Positions 9,358-18,741 are shown, counted from the first letter of the stretch. The stretch: 64,000 bases of DNA from Novosphingobium acidiphilum DSM 19966 (GCF_000429005.1 NZ_AUBA01000006.1:124001-188000), one strand, 5' to 3'. The notes: a model not told the origin generated them from the letters alone. Made by a program: numbers and translations.

Positions 9358-10263
9358 ATGGCTCTTTTCGATCCCCCCGCACGCCACCGCGACACGATCG
9401 GCCTTGACGGGGAAGGCAGCGTCCAGGTCAAGCTTGATCCTGCCGACATGATCGGCACCGCCAAAGTCTTTGCCGTCTATGGCAAAGGCGGCATCGGCAA
9501 GTCGACCACCAGTTCCAACCTGTCGGCGGCGTTTTCGCTGCTGGGTAAGCGGGTGCTGCAGATCGGCTGCGACCCCAAGCATGACAGCACCTTTACGCTT
9601 ACCAAGAAACTGATGCCGACAGTGATCGACGTGCTGGAAACGGTCGAATTCCATGCCGAGGAATTGCGCCCCGAAGATTACATGTTCGAAGGATTCAACG
9701 GGGTGATGTGTGTCGAGGCGGGCGGGCCGCCGGCCGGCACCGGCTGTGGCGGCTATGTCGTGGGGCAGACGGTGAAACTGCTCAAGCAGCATCATCTGCT
9801 CGATGAAACCGATGTCGTGATCTTCGATGTGCTGGGCGATGTCGTGTGCGGCGGATTTGCCGCGCCGCTGCAACATGCCGAAAGCGCGCTGGTGGTGGCG
9901 TCGAACGATTTCGACAGCATCTTTGCGATGAACCGGATCATGGCGGCGATCCAGGCCAAATCGAAGAACTATGCGGTGCGCATGGCGGGCATGATTGCCA
10001 ACCGGTCCGCCGCCACCGACGAGATCGACCGGTTCAATGCCGCGACCGGGCTCAAGCGGCTGGCGCATTTTCCCGATCTGGATGCGATCCGCCGTTCGCG
10101 GCTGAAAAAATGCACGCTGTTCGAGATGGATGCCACCCCCGAAGTCGATGCGGCGTGCCTTGAATACAAGCGTCTGGCCGCGCAGCTGTGGGCCGGCTGC
10201 GAACCGCTTGATGCCAAGTCGATGAAAGACCGGGATATCTTTGAATTCCTGGGATTCGAATGA
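9358..10263 (+). CDS. bchL: Light-independent protochlorophyllide reductase iron protein
   Basis: 301 aa, a NifH-like ATPase that delivers electrons to BchNB. P-loop GKGGIGKST at residues 42-50. The two cluster cysteines of the dimer-bridging [4Fe-4S] centre are in GTGCGG and GDVVCGGF. A ribosome site (AAAGGA) lies before the ATG. bchM starts 1 nt after the stop. Confidence 0.97.
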   Translation: MALFDPPARHRDTIGLDGEGSVQVKLDPADMIGTAKVFAVYGKGGIGKSTTSSNLSAAFSLLGKRVLQIGCDPKHDSTFTLTKKLMPTVIDVLETVEFHAEELRPEDYMFEGFNGVMCVEAGGPPAGTGCGGYVVGQTVKLLKQHHLLDETDVVIFDVLGDVVCGGFAAPLQHAESALVVASNDFDSIFAMNRIMAAIQAKSKNYAVRMAGMIANRSAATDEIDRFNAATGLKRLAHFPDLDAIRRSRLKKCTLFEMDATPEVDAACLEYKRLAAQLWAGCEPLDAKSMKDRDIFEFLGFE

Positions 10264-10264
10264 C

Positions 10265-10951
10265 ATGACCACGGCGACTTACGACCGGTTCCGCACGAAC
10301 CTTGAAACCTACTTTGACCGCACCGCGGCCAAGGCCTGGGAACAGTTGACCTCTGACGCGCCGGTCAGCGGCATTCGTGCCACCGTTCGCGCCGGGCGCA
10401 CCGACATGCGCAACACGCTGCTGGGCTGGTTGCCCGCCGACATGCGCGGGGTTCGCCTGCTTGATGCCGGGTGCGGCACCGGGGCGCTGGCGGTGGAGGC
10501 GGCACAACGCGGCGCCGATGTCGTGGCAATCGATGTGGCGGGCAGTCTGGTGGCGATCGCGCAGGACCGGGCGCCTGCCGGGTTGAAGATCGACTGGCGC
10601 GTGGGCGATATGCTGGATCCGACGCTTGGCCGGTTCGATCATGTCGTCGCGATGGATTCGCTGATCCATTATCAGCCTGCCGACATCGTCGGGGCGGTCG
10701 CGCGCCTGGCGCAGAACACGCGCGGATCGATCGCCCTGACGTTTGCCCCGCGCACCGCGCTGCTGATGGCGATGCTTGGGCTGGGGCGGCTGTTTCCGCG
10801 CGCGGACAAATCGCCGGCGATCCTGCCGGTGCGCAATGACCATCTGCGCGCGCTGATCCACAATGCCATGCCCGGCGCGCGCATCGGCCGCAACGCACGT
10901 ATTTCAGCCAGCTTTTACACCAGCCACGCGTTGGAGGTGATCATCGCATGA
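10265..10951 (+). CDS. bchM: Magnesium-protoporphyrin IX methyltransferase
   Basis: 228 aa, a class I SAM-dependent methyltransferase that esterifies the C13 propionate of Mg-protoporphyrin IX. The SAM-binding motif LDAGCGTGAL lies at about residues 68-77, followed by the acidic VVAIDVAG strand. An in-frame upstream ATG at 10241 lies inside bchL; the start at 10265, directly after the bchL stop, gives the normal length. The stop overlaps the lhaA start (ATGA). Confidence 0.95.
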   Translation: MTTATYDRFRTNLETYFDRTAAKAWEQLTSDAPVSGIRATVRAGRTDMRNTLLGWLPADMRGVRLLDAGCGTGALAVEAAQRGADVVAIDVAGSLVAIAQDRAPAGLKIDWRVGDMLDPTLGRFDHVVAMDSLIHYQPADIVGAVARLAQNTRGSIALTFAPRTALLMAMLGLGRLFPRADKSPAILPVRNDHLRALIHNAMPGARIGRNARISASFYTSHALEVIIA

Positions 10952-12447
10952 GCTATCTGATTGCCCTGAAGGCGTCGCTTGCGTCCGAACCCGGCGCGGC
11001 CGGCCGGCTGCAAAGCCTCAGGACCGGGGCCTTCTGGAACCGGTTGGGCACAAAGTTTCTGCCCTTTGCCGATGCCGCAACCGAAGATCTGCCGCTGGGC
11101 CGCATCTTGCGGCTGTCGCTGTTTCAGGTCTCGGTGGGCATGGCTGCGGTGTTGCTGACCGGGACGCTTAACCGGGTGATGATTGTCGAACTGGGCATGT
11201 CGGCCAGCCTGGTGGCGGTGATGGTATCGCTGCCGCTGCTGTTTGCGCCGCTGCGCACGCTGATCGGGTTCAAGTCGGACCACCATGCCTCGTTGCTGGG
11301 GTGGAAACGTGTCCCGTATATCTGGTTCGGCACGCTGATGCAGTTTGGCGGGCTGGCCATCCTGCCGTTTGCCCTGCTGGTGATGACCGGCGGGGGTACA
11401 GGGCCGGCGGTGTTCGGCCAATTGGGTGCGGTCATGGCGTTTTTGCTGGTGGGGGCAGGGATGCACACCACGCAGACCGCCGGGCTCGCGCTGGCCACCG
11501 ATCTGGCACCCGACCACGCACGGCCCCGCGTGGTTGCACTGCTGTATGTCATGCTGCTGATCGGCACGATGATCAGTGCACTGGTGATCGGACGCCTGCT
11601 GGCCGATTTCAGCCCGACCAAGCTGGTGCAGATCGTACAAGGCGCGGCCGCGCTGACCATGATCCTGAACCTTGTCGCGCTGTGGAAGCAGGAACCGCGC
11701 AACCGGTCTGTCAACCGGACCCGCGAAGTGCAGCCTTCGTTCGGCGAAGTCTGGGCAATCTTTATCGCGCGACCCAGGACCATGCGCCTGCTCGTGGCCG
11801 TGGGCCTGGGGGCGGCGGCATTTTCGATGCAGGATGTGCTGCTCGAACCCTATGGCGGGCAGATCCTGGGCCTGTCGGTCGGGGTCACCACGTCGCTGAC
11901 GGCATTGTGGGCGCTGGGCATGTTGTCGGGTTTTGCCTATGCGGCGCGGCGACTGGGCGATGGCGGCGATCCGCATCGGCTGGCCGGGTTTGGCGGCGTG
12001 GGCGGGATCGGCGCATTCCTGCTGGTGCTGTTTGCAGGGCCGCTCCATTCGGTGCCCCTGCTCGAAATCGGCGCGACCTTCATCGGGCTGGGCGGGGGGC
12101 TGTTTTCGGTCGGCACGCTGATCGCGGCGATGGAAATTTCGGATACCGAGGCGCTCGACGGGCGTACCGGGCTGGCGCTGGGTGCCTGGGGCGCGGTGCA
12201 GGCGACCAGTGCTGGTCTTGCCATCGCGATCGGCGCCTTTGCGCGCGATCTGGTCGGGCACGCTGCGGCCACCGGCCGTCTGGGTGCCACGCTTGCCGGG
12301 CCCGCCACCGGATACGTGTTCGTCTATTCCATCGAAATTGTCCTGTTGTTTGCCACGATTGTTGCACTTGGGCCGCTCGTTCGCAGCAAGGGCCGTACAC
12401 CCGTGCCAGCCGGCGCGCGTTTCGGCCTGAGCGAGTTTCCGATTTGA
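10948..12447 (+). CDS. lhaA: LhaA/PucC-family light-harvesting assembly protein
   Basis: 499 aa, about 12 membrane helices, of the PucC/LhaA branch of the major facilitator superfamily. Typical features are GFKSDHHASLLGWKRVPYIW after helix 2 and the repeated small-residue helices. Family knowledge: it is needed for assembly of LH1 and possibly delivers bacteriochlorophyll. The position between bchM and puhA is the classic LhaA place, which supports lhaA over pucC. Confidence 0.93.
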   Translation: MSYLIALKASLASEPGAAGRLQSLRTGAFWNRLGTKFLPFADAATEDLPLGRILRLSLFQVSVGMAAVLLTGTLNRVMIVELGMSASLVAVMVSLPLLFAPLRTLIGFKSDHHASLLGWKRVPYIWFGTLMQFGGLAILPFALLVMTGGGTGPAVFGQLGAVMAFLLVGAGMHTTQTAGLALATDLAPDHARPRVVALLYVMLLIGTMISALVIGRLLADFSPTKLVQIVQGAAALTMILNLVALWKQEPRNRSVNRTREVQPSFGEVWAIFIARPRTMRLLVAVGLGAAAFSMQDVLLEPYGGQILGLSVGVTTSLTALWALGMLSGFAYAARRLGDGGDPHRLAGFGGVGGIGAFLLVLFAGPLHSVPLLEIGATFIGLGGGLFSVGTLIAAMEISDTEALDGRTGLALGAWGAVQATSAGLAIAIGAFARDLVGHAAATGRLGATLAGPATGYVFVYSIEIVLLFATIVALGPLVRSKGRTPVPAGARFGLSEFPI

Positions 12448-12460
12448 AAGGGGAATTGTC

Positions 12461-13228
12461 ATGCATCCCAATCTGACTGCGGGGATCGACGTTGCGCTGC
12501 TTGTGTTTTACGCGTTCGTCCTGTTCTTCATCGCCCTGGTGTTTTACCTGCGCCGCGAAGACCGCCGCGAAGGCTATCCACTCGAAGACGAGGTGACCGG
12601 CCGGGTCGACACGTTTGGCGGCGCACTGCACACCGCCGCGGCCAAGACCTTTATCCTGCCGTTTGGCCATGGCACGGTAAAGGCCCCGGCCTGGAGCCGC
12701 GAGCCGGTGGATATAGCCGCGCGCCGCACCGACCGTTTTGCCGGTGCGCCGTATGAACCGACCGGCAATCCGCTGGTCGACGGGATTGGTCCGGCAGCCT
12801 GGGTCAATCGCGCCAAACGGCCCGATCTCGACATGGAAGGCCATCCGCGCATCGTGCCGCTGACCACTGCCGACGGGTTCGGCATCGCGCGCGAAGACTC
12901 TGATCTGTCGGGCTGGCCGGTGGTCGGGGCCGATGGCGCGGTTGCCGGTCATGTCAGCGATCTGTGGATCGACAAGGCCGACCGTCTGGTCCGCTATATC
13001 CAGCTGAGCGCAGAAGGCGGCCCGCTGCTGGCCCCGATCATGATGGCCAAAGTTGACCGGCGCCGCCGCCGGGTGGTGATCGATGCGTTGAACGCCGCGC
13101 AGTTTGCCGGGGTCCCCCGGCTCGAATCGCCGAGCCAGATCACGCTGTACGAAGAAGAACGCGTTCAGGCCTATTTCGGGGGTGGCTATCTCTACGCCAG
13201 TGCCGACCGTCAGGAGCCGATCCTGTGA
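12461..13228 (+). CDS. puhA: Photosynthetic reaction centre H subunit
   Basis: 255 aa. One N-terminal membrane helix (about residues 12-30, DVALLVFYAFVLFFIALVF) is followed by the cytoplasmic PRC-barrel domain, including the family block DLSGWPVVGADG near residue 148 and the conserved C-terminal YEEERVQAYFGGGYLY. The H subunit caps the L/M core and shapes proton delivery to QB. The stop overlaps the GTG start of puhB. Confidence 0.96.
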   Translation: MHPNLTAGIDVALLVFYAFVLFFIALVFYLRREDRREGYPLEDEVTGRVDTFGGALHTAAAKTFILPFGHGTVKAPAWSREPVDIAARRTDRFAGAPYEPTGNPLVDGIGPAAWVNRAKRPDLDMEGHPRIVPLTTADGFGIAREDSDLSGWPVVGADGAVAGHVSDLWIDKADRLVRYIQLSAEGGPLLAPIMMAKVDRRRRRVVIDALNAAQFAGVPRLESPSQITLYEEERVQAYFGGGYLYASADRQEPIL

Positions 13229-13863
13229 CCGAGTATGAAAACGAGCCGATCCGCGGTCTGCCAGGGCTGTTGCCGCCAGGCGAACAGATCATCTGGCAGG
13301 GTGCACCCGATTGGCGCATGCTGGCGCGCACCGCCTTTTCCACCCGGCTGGTCGCAGGCTATTTCCTGGCGCTGACCGGATGGGCGCTGGTCACCGCATG
13401 GACTTCGCACAGCGGGTATCTGGGTGTGGACATGACGTTCGGGCTGGGCATGATCGCGGTGGTTCTGCTGCATGTTCTGGCCTGGCTGTCTGCGCGTACC
13501 ACGGTCTATACCCTGACCAATCGCCGGGTGGTGCTGCGGTTTGGCATTGCGGTGCCCAAATGCGTCAATCTGCCCCTGGCCAAGATCGGTGCGGTCGATC
13601 TGGCGCAGCATGCCGCTGGCACCGGCGATGTGCCGATGACCATTGCGGGCCCGGCAAAACTGGGCATAGTCACATTGTGGCCGCATGCCCGGCCGTGGAA
13701 GGTCGTCACGCCCCAACCGATGCTGCGCGCCATTCCCGATGCACAAGGCGTGGCGGCGCTGGTGGCGCGCGCGTGTCTGGCCGCCAATCCCGACGGCCGT
13801 CTGGGCGTGATCGAAACGTCCGCACCGCGCGGCCGCGCATTCACCGAGGTTGCCGAAGCATGA
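13225..13863 (+). CDS. puhB: Reaction-centre assembly protein PuhB
   Basis: 212 aa membrane protein with a bacterial-PH-like domain. Two to three hydrophobic segments span about residues 44-100, then YTLTNRRVVLRFGIAVP, typical of PuhB and YdbT-like folds. Starts with GTG in a GTGA overlap with puhA. Family knowledge: required for normal reaction-centre assembly. Confidence 0.92.
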   Translation: MTEYENEPIRGLPGLLPPGEQIIWQGAPDWRMLARTAFSTRLVAGYFLALTGWALVTAWTSHSGYLGVDMTFGLGMIAVVLLHVLAWLSARTTVYTLTNRRVVLRFGIAVPKCVNLPLAKIGAVDLAQHAAGTGDVPMTIAGPAKLGIVTLWPHARPWKVVTPQPMLRAIPDAQGVAALVARACLAANPDGRLGVIETSAPRGRAFTEVAEA

Positions 13864-14345
13864 CCGCACACAGCCATAGCCACGCCGACATGCTGCCCAA
13901 AGGCACGCTGATCACCGCAGGCGCGCTCGTCCTGTTCGCCCTGACCGCCACCGCAACGGTGCGGTTGGCGCATATCCCCGCAGCCGCATCGCCCGTGGCG
14001 ATGCGCGATGCCGGGCACATGGTGCCGGTGGAACAGCGCAATCTGCGCTTTACCGATCGCGCCGACGGGGCGGTGGTGATCGAGGATGTCGACCAGCGTG
14101 CCACCGCGGCGGTGATCGAGCCGGGGCAGAAGACCGGGTTCATTCGCGGGGTGATGCGTGGCCTGGCGCGCGAACGGCGTTCACGCGGCATTGGCAATGG
14201 ACCCGCGTTCAACCTGTCGCTGTGGCGCGATGGTGAATTGTCACTGACCGACAGCGCCACGGGCCGGTCGATCGAACTGACCGCGTTTGGATCGACCAAC
14301 CGCGCGTCATTCCTGGCACTCCTGCCCAAGGCGCCGGTATCATGA
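13860..14345 (+). CDS. puhC: Photosynthetic complex assembly protein PuhC
   Basis: 161 aa with one N-terminal membrane anchor (about residues 16-38) after a His-rich start (MTAHSHSHADM), then a periplasmic domain with the family pattern (LRFTDRADGAVVIED, GFIRGVMRGLARER). Involved in assembly of the RC-LH1 core. ATGA overlap with puhB; 4-nt overlap with the next small gene. Confidence 0.9.
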   Translation: MTAHSHSHADMLPKGTLITAGALVLFALTATATVRLAHIPAAASPVAMRDAGHMVPVEQRNLRFTDRADGAVVIEDVDQRATAAVIEPGQKTGFIRGVMRGLARERRSRGIGNGPAFNLSLWRDGELSLTDSATGRSIELTAFGSTNRASFLALLPKAPVS

Positions 14346-14638
14346 GCGCGCTGCGCCGCACCCGGTTCAACACGGCCTGCACGATCGAGGTCGAACACAG
14401 CGACAGGCAGCTGTGCGCGCATGTCGAACTGGCCGGCGGAGTGGCGATCGGCCCGGGCGACCGGGTACAGGTTCACGGCGCACCGATCAGCCTGGGCTTT
14501 GGCGAACGGCGCGTCGAACAGCGCATGGCCACGGTGGAACGCGCCAGTACGCTGGGTCGGCTATGGACCAAATTTGCCGGCCATTTCGAAATGGCCGAGT
14601 TGTGGGAAGTAAGTTTTAGCGACGGGAAGCTGTCATGA
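14342..14638 (+). CDS. Small PGC protein between puhC and acsF, function unknown
   Basis: 98 aa, soluble, no signal peptide or membrane segment. It reads as a small beta-rich protein ending in a Trp/Glu-rich tail (FEMAELWEVSF). It is translationally coupled on both sides (4-nt overlaps with puhC and acsF), so it is a genuine operon member. A short orf at this place is common in sphingomonad photosynthesis clusters as far as I recall, but I know of no assigned function. Confidence 0.8.
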   Translation: MSALRRTRFNTACTIEVEHSDRQLCAHVELAGGVAIGPGDRVQVHGAPISLGFGERRVEQRMATVERASTLGRLWTKFAGHFEMAELWEVSFSDGKLS

Positions 14639-15705
14639 ACACGATGACCAGGATCAAGCCTGCGGCAAGCAGCGAACTGATGGAAGCGGCCTGCAAGGAA
14701 ACGATCCTGTCGCCGCGTTTTTACACCACGGATTTTGCTGCGATGGACCGTATCGACGTTTCGCCGGTGCGCAAGGAATGGGATGTGCTGATTGCCGAAA
14801 TGGTCGGCGATCCCAACAAGCTGCATTTCAGGCGCACGCAGGGCTTTGACGGTGTGATCGAAAGCCTGCCCGAGCCTTTGCGGTCGGAATTTGTCGATTT
14901 TCTGGTCAGTTCGCTCACCTCGGAATTTTCCGGCTGCATCCTCTATGCCGAAATCGCCAAGCGCGTGAACAACCCCGATATCAAGCAACTGTTCCGCCTG
15001 CTCAGCCGCGATGAAAGCCGCCATGCCGGGTTTATCAACGAAACGCTGAAGGACGCCGGGATCGGCATCGATCTGGGGTTCCTGACCAAGGCCAAGAAAT
15101 ACACCTATTTCCGGCCGAAATTCATTTATTACGCTGTCTATCTGTCTGAAAAAATTGGCTATGCGCGCTACATCGCGATTTACCGGCATCTGGCACGCCA
15201 CCCCGAACTGCGGTTTCACCCGATTTTCAACTGGTTTGAACAGTGGTGCAACGACGAGTTCCGCCATGGTGAAGCCTTTGCGATCCTGTTGCGCACCGAT
15301 CCCCGGCTGCTGACCGGTGTCAACAAGCTGTGGATCCGGTTTTTCCTCGTGTCGGTCTATGCCACGATGTACGTGCGCGATCACAATCGCCCAGCGTTTC
15401 ATCAGGCGCTGGGGATCGATCCGACCGAATACGACCACAAGGTCTTCAACATCTGTTCGGAAATCAGCCGCCAGGTGTTTCCGGTCGTGCTCGACAGCGA
15501 TGGGCCGCGGTTTCGCGCCGGGCTGGAACGGATGCGGATCCTGGCCGGCCGGATCGACGCGGCAAAACAGCAGGGCGGCGTGATCGGCAGGGTCAAGCGT
15601 GCCGGATTGACCCTTGCGGCCGGACTTGCCTTTGCCGGGCTCTATTTCACCCCGGTCAAACGCAATGTCGCGCCTGCCACCGTACGGCTGGTGCCGGCCT
15701 GGTGA
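14635..15705 (+). CDS. acsF: Oxygen-dependent Mg-protoporphyrin IX monomethyl ester cyclase
   Basis: 356 aa di-iron enzyme that forms the isocyclic ring E using O2. The ferritin-like iron site is visible: E97/E106 region, E127-x-x-H130 (DESRH) and E208-x-x-H211 (NDEFRHGE). A C-terminal hydrophobic segment (about 325-342) may anchor it. The presence of AcsF, with no bchE in the window, fits an aerobic lifestyle. The stop overlaps the GTG start of puhE. Confidence 0.96.
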   Translation: MNTMTRIKPAASSELMEAACKETILSPRFYTTDFAAMDRIDVSPVRKEWDVLIAEMVGDPNKLHFRRTQGFDGVIESLPEPLRSEFVDFLVSSLTSEFSGCILYAEIAKRVNNPDIKQLFRLLSRDESRHAGFINETLKDAGIGIDLGFLTKAKKYTYFRPKFIYYAVYLSEKIGYARYIAIYRHLARHPELRFHPIFNWFEQWCNDEFRHGEAFAILLRTDPRLLTGVNKLWIRFFLVSVYATMYVRDHNRPAFHQALGIDPTEYDHKVFNICSEISRQVFPVVLDSDGPRFRAGLERMRILAGRIDAAKQQGGVIGRVKRAGLTLAAGLAFAGLYFTPVKRNVAPATVRLVPAW

Positions 15706-16505
15706 TCCTGCCCCCGCTCATCTTCGCGTTCCTCATGTGGTTCATCGGCACCGCGGCGATCGTCTGGCTCGACAGCCGGCCGCGCGCGACATACGCCACC
15801 AGCCTGACCATGGTCGGATTGCTGGCGATGGCGGCGACGGGGCTGGTGTGGGCCAGGGCCGGCGATGCCAGCCTGGGCGGGGCCTATACGGCATTTGCCG
15901 CGGCGATCGTGATCTGGGGCTGGCACGAGATGAGCTTTCTGATGGGCATTGTCGCAGGGCCAAACCGCGGCGACTGCCCCGAAGGTGCTACGGGCTGGAC
16001 GCGGTTCAGCGCGGCCACTGCAACCGTGATCCATCATGAGCTGGCAATCGCGGCCACTGCCATCGTGCTGTTTGCGGTGACCTGGGGCAGCCCCAACCAG
16101 ACCGCACCGCTGACATTTTTGCTGTTGTTCGTGCTGCGGCTGTCGGCCAAGTTCAACTTGTACCTGGGCGTGCCGAACCTGAGCGACGAGGTGTTTCCCG
16201 CACACCTGGCCTATCTCAAAAGCTATTTTCGCAAGCGCCGCTGCAATGCGCTGTTTCCTTTTTCGATCGTGTTCAGCAGCGGTCTGACCGCCTGGGCCTG
16301 GGTCGCGGGGCAGGCGGCGCCTGCGGGCAGCGGTGCCTGGGCCTGCGGTGTGCTGCTGGCCGGGCTGGCGGCCTTAGGCGTGATCGAGCACTTTTTTCTG
16401 GTGTTGCCGCTGCGCGATGCCAAACTGTTTCAATGGGCGTCTTCATCTTCAACCAGAACGGCAAAAGCCGCCGTCCTCTTCGAACAAGCGGGGAAGATTA
16501 AATGA
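15702..16505 (+). CDS. puhE: PuhE-like integral membrane protein (DUF3623)
   Basis: 267 aa with seven or eight hydrophobic helices; the family block WGWHEMSFLMGIVAGPNR is near residue 70. The start is GTG at 15702, in a GTGA overlap with the acsF stop; the longer open frame upstream runs through acsF and is not coding. Family knowledge: PuhE is found only in PGCs and has been linked to modulation of bacteriochlorophyll synthesis. ATGA overlap with hemA. Confidence 0.9.
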   Translation: MILPPLIFAFLMWFIGTAAIVWLDSRPRATYATSLTMVGLLAMAATGLVWARAGDASLGGAYTAFAAAIVIWGWHEMSFLMGIVAGPNRGDCPEGATGWTRFSAATATVIHHELAIAATAIVLFAVTWGSPNQTAPLTFLLLFVLRLSAKFNLYLGVPNLSDEVFPAHLAYLKSYFRKRRCNALFPFSIVFSSGLTAWAWVAGQAAPAGSGAWACGVLLAGLAALGVIEHFFLVLPLRDAKLFQWASSSSTRTAKAAVLFEQAGKIK

Positions 16506-17722
16506 ATTACGAGGCATTTTTCGAAGCAGAGCTGGCGCAACTCAAGGGCGATGGTCGCTATCGCATCTTTGCCGAGCTTGAGCGCAAGGCCGGTGCCTTT
16601 CCCGCCGCGCAGCAATTTGTCGAAGACGGCACCCGGCCCGTTACAGTGTGGTGTTCGAACGATTACCTCGGCATGGGCCAGCATCCCAAAGTGCTGAGTG
16701 CGATGCACGAAACGCTCGATCGCTGCGGCGCGGGCGCGGGCGGCACGCGCAACATTTCGGGCACGACGCACAGCCACGTGCTGCTTGAGGCGGAACTGGC
16801 CGATCTGCACGGCAAAGAGGCGGCGCTGCTGTTCACTTCGGGCTATGTCTCGAACTGGGCGGCACTGGGCACGCTGGGCGCACGTCTGCCGGGTTGTGTC
16901 ATCCTGTCCGATGCGCTGAACCATGCGTCGATGATCGAGGGTATCCGCCACAGCCGCGCCGAAGTGCAGAAATTCGCGCACAATTCGCCCGAAGATCTCG
17001 ATCGGCGCCTGTCGCAAATCGATCCGTCGCGGCCGAAGCTGGTGGCGTTCGAAAGCGTCTATTCGATGGATGGCGACATTGCCCCGATCGCCGAAATTCT
17101 TGACGTGTGCGAAGCGCATGGCGCGATGTCGTATCTTGATGAAGTGCACGGCGTCGGTCTTTACGGACCGCGCGGCGGCGGCGTTGCCGAACGCGAAGGC
17201 CTGATGGACCGGCTGACCGTGATCGAGGGCACGCTGGGCAAGGCGTTCGGGGTGATGGGCGGCTATATCGCCGCTTCGGCCGCGCTGTGCGATTTCGTGC
17301 GCAGCTTTGCCAGCGGGTTCATCTTTACGACCGCTTTGCCGCCGGCGCTGGCCGCGGGTGCCACCGCCAGCATCCGCCACCTGAAGGAAAGCAATGCCGA
17401 GCGCGAACTGCACCGCGATCGCGTGGCCAAAGTGCGCCGCCGGCTGGATGCCATGGGCATCCCCACGCTCGACAATCCCAGCCACATCATCCCGATCATG
17501 GTGGGTGACGCGCACAAGTGCAAACGCATCAGCGACTGGCTGCTCGAACACCACGGCATCTATGTCCAGCCGATCAATTATCCCACTGTGCCGGTCGGCA
17601 CCGAACGTCTGCGTCTGACGCCTTCGCCGGTGCACACCGATGGCGATATCGACAAACTGGTCCGCTCGCTCAGCGAAATCTGGTCGATGTGCGAACTGGC
17701 GCGGCAGGCCAAGGCGGCCTGA
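16502..17722 (+). CDS. hemA: 5-aminolevulinate synthase
   Basis: 406 aa, a PLP enzyme of the alpha-oxoamine synthase family that condenses glycine and succinyl-CoA (Shemin pathway), the entry to all tetrapyrroles. Motifs: CSNDYLGMG, GAGAGGTRNISG, DEVHGVGLYG and the PLP lysine in GTLGKAFG. Last gene of the bchF operon, so precursor supply is co-regulated with pigment and reaction-centre synthesis. A second housekeeping hemA may exist elsewhere. Confidence 0.96.
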   Translation: MNYEAFFEAELAQLKGDGRYRIFAELERKAGAFPAAQQFVEDGTRPVTVWCSNDYLGMGQHPKVLSAMHETLDRCGAGAGGTRNISGTTHSHVLLEAELADLHGKEAALLFTSGYVSNWAALGTLGARLPGCVILSDALNHASMIEGIRHSRAEVQKFAHNSPEDLDRRLSQIDPSRPKLVAFESVYSMDGDIAPIAEILDVCEAHGAMSYLDEVHGVGLYGPRGGGVAEREGLMDRLTVIEGTLGKAFGVMGGYIAASAALCDFVRSFASGFIFTTALPPALAAGATASIRHLKESNAERELHRDRVAKVRRRLDAMGIPTLDNPSHIIPIMVGDAHKCKRISDWLLEHHGIYVQPINYPTVPVGTERLRLTPSPVHTDGDIDKLVRSLSEIWSMCELARQAKAA

Positions 17723-17762
17723 CGGGCTGGAACATCGCCGCGCGATGTGCCAGGCAGCCGCA

Positions 17763-18200
17763 ATGATGCCGACACCTGCACAGATTGCGTTGCGCCTGGT
17801 ATATCGGGGTGATCCTCCGGTGCATTGGACCGGTTCTGCCGCCGGTTTCGGAGTGCAGGACAAGGACAATCGCCTGGTTGCCCCCACGCGCCTGGACGAC
17901 GGTGGCTTTGGCTTTGAATTTCCGATGACGGTGCGGACCGGCACCGATGGTCTGCCCGATTTTGCAGGTCCCTTCGCGCATGGGCCGCGCGGGGCGCGGT
18001 TTGTCTATCTCAGCTGGCGCAATGCCAATGGCGCCTATGCGCAGCGTTTCAAGCTGCCGCTGGGTTCGATCACTGCGGCATTGGTCGAACAGGCTTTGGC
18101 GGGGGGGCGCCCGATCGCCGCCACATTGGTGATTGACCGGCAGCGTGCGACCACGACGGGTGCAAATGTAGGCGGAACCCGGCCGGTCGACTGGGTCTGA
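17763..18200 (+). CDS. DUF5990 family protein
   Basis: 145 aa, no signal peptide or membrane helix. Family features: FGVQDKDN, the central GPFAHGPRGARFVYLSWR block and KLPLGSITAALVEQAL. Function unknown. It follows hemA after 40 nt on the same strand and may be co-transcribed. Two adjacent ATGs (17763, 17766) are possible starts. Converges with the next gene, with a 4-nt gap. Confidence 0.75.
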   Translation: MMPTPAQIALRLVYRGDPPVHWTGSAAGFGVQDKDNRLVAPTRLDDGGFGFEFPMTVRTGTDGLPDFAGPFAHGPRGARFVYLSWRNANGAYAQRFKLPLGSITAALVEQALAGGRPIAATLVIDRQRATTTGANVGGTRPVDWV

Positions 18201-18204
18201 CGCG

Positions 18205-18723
18205 CTATTTCAGCGCTGCACAGCGGTCCACGCTTTGCCCGCTGGCGCGCCTGGCCCGGGCGCAGGCATTGTGTCGTGCCAGCAAGGCGCGGATACTGCC
18301 GCGCGCCTCGATCACGTCGTAGAATTTCCATGCGCCGCCCACTTTGCGCATGATCACCTGCCAGCTTCGAGGCTCGCCCGTCCTGCGGACGGTGGCGATA
18401 TAGCGGCCCGCAGCGTCGGACCTGCCGCTGACCTGATACGTTCCCCCGGCGTCCTGACATTGGCAGACCGGGTCGTAGTCAAGGACATCGAGACCATCAA
18501 ACAGCCGCTGGTTGTCGTGATCCAGCCTCAGGAAAGTCGCGTCAAAATCGCCTTGCTGCGAAACGCCGGCGGCTTCGGCAAAGTGCTTGTGCAGGACACC
18601 ATCGGCAGACAGCGGAGCGGCATGGATCATGGCGTGCAACGGTTGCGGAACAGCCAGGGCAGTCATGGCAATCATCATTGCCCGGACGGCGATGCGGCTC
18701 GAACCTTCGATCATCCATGTCAC
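18205..18723 (-). CDS. Small exported protein, function unknown (possibly DUF3828-like)
   Basis: 172 aa. A hydrophobic segment near residues 14-31 ending in LHA looks like a Sec signal, so the mature protein is probably periplasmic. The acidic-aromatic block LDYDPVCQCQD and the later W..VMRKVGGAWKFYDVIEARG resemble the two conserved parts of DUF3828 proteins, but I cannot confirm this by eye. Cys residues at the YDPVCQCQD site and the C-terminus (NACARA, DRCAALK) could form disulphides. Downstream of the DUF3422 gene on the same strand. Confidence 0.6.
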   Translation of the reverse strand: MTWMIEGSSRIAVRAMMIAMTALAVPQPLHAMIHAAPLSADGVLHKHFAEAAGVSQQGDFDATFLRLDHDNQRLFDGLDVLDYDPVCQCQDAGGTYQVSGRSDAAGRYIATVRRTGEPRSWQVIMRKVGGAWKFYDVIEARGSIRALLARHNACARARRASGQSVDRCAALK

Positions 18724-18741
18724 TCCACCGGAATGTCGGCC

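Noticed and set aside
5693..9382. 1229-aa open frame on the minus strand opposite bchH
   Set aside because: It mirrors bchH codon by codon (GC-rich third positions give few antisense stops), its residues are His/Arg/Gln/Gly-rich with no domain, and BchH is unambiguous.
10915..12471. 518-aa minus-strand frame opposite lhaA
   Set aside because: Gln/His/Arg-rich shadow of a membrane protein gene.
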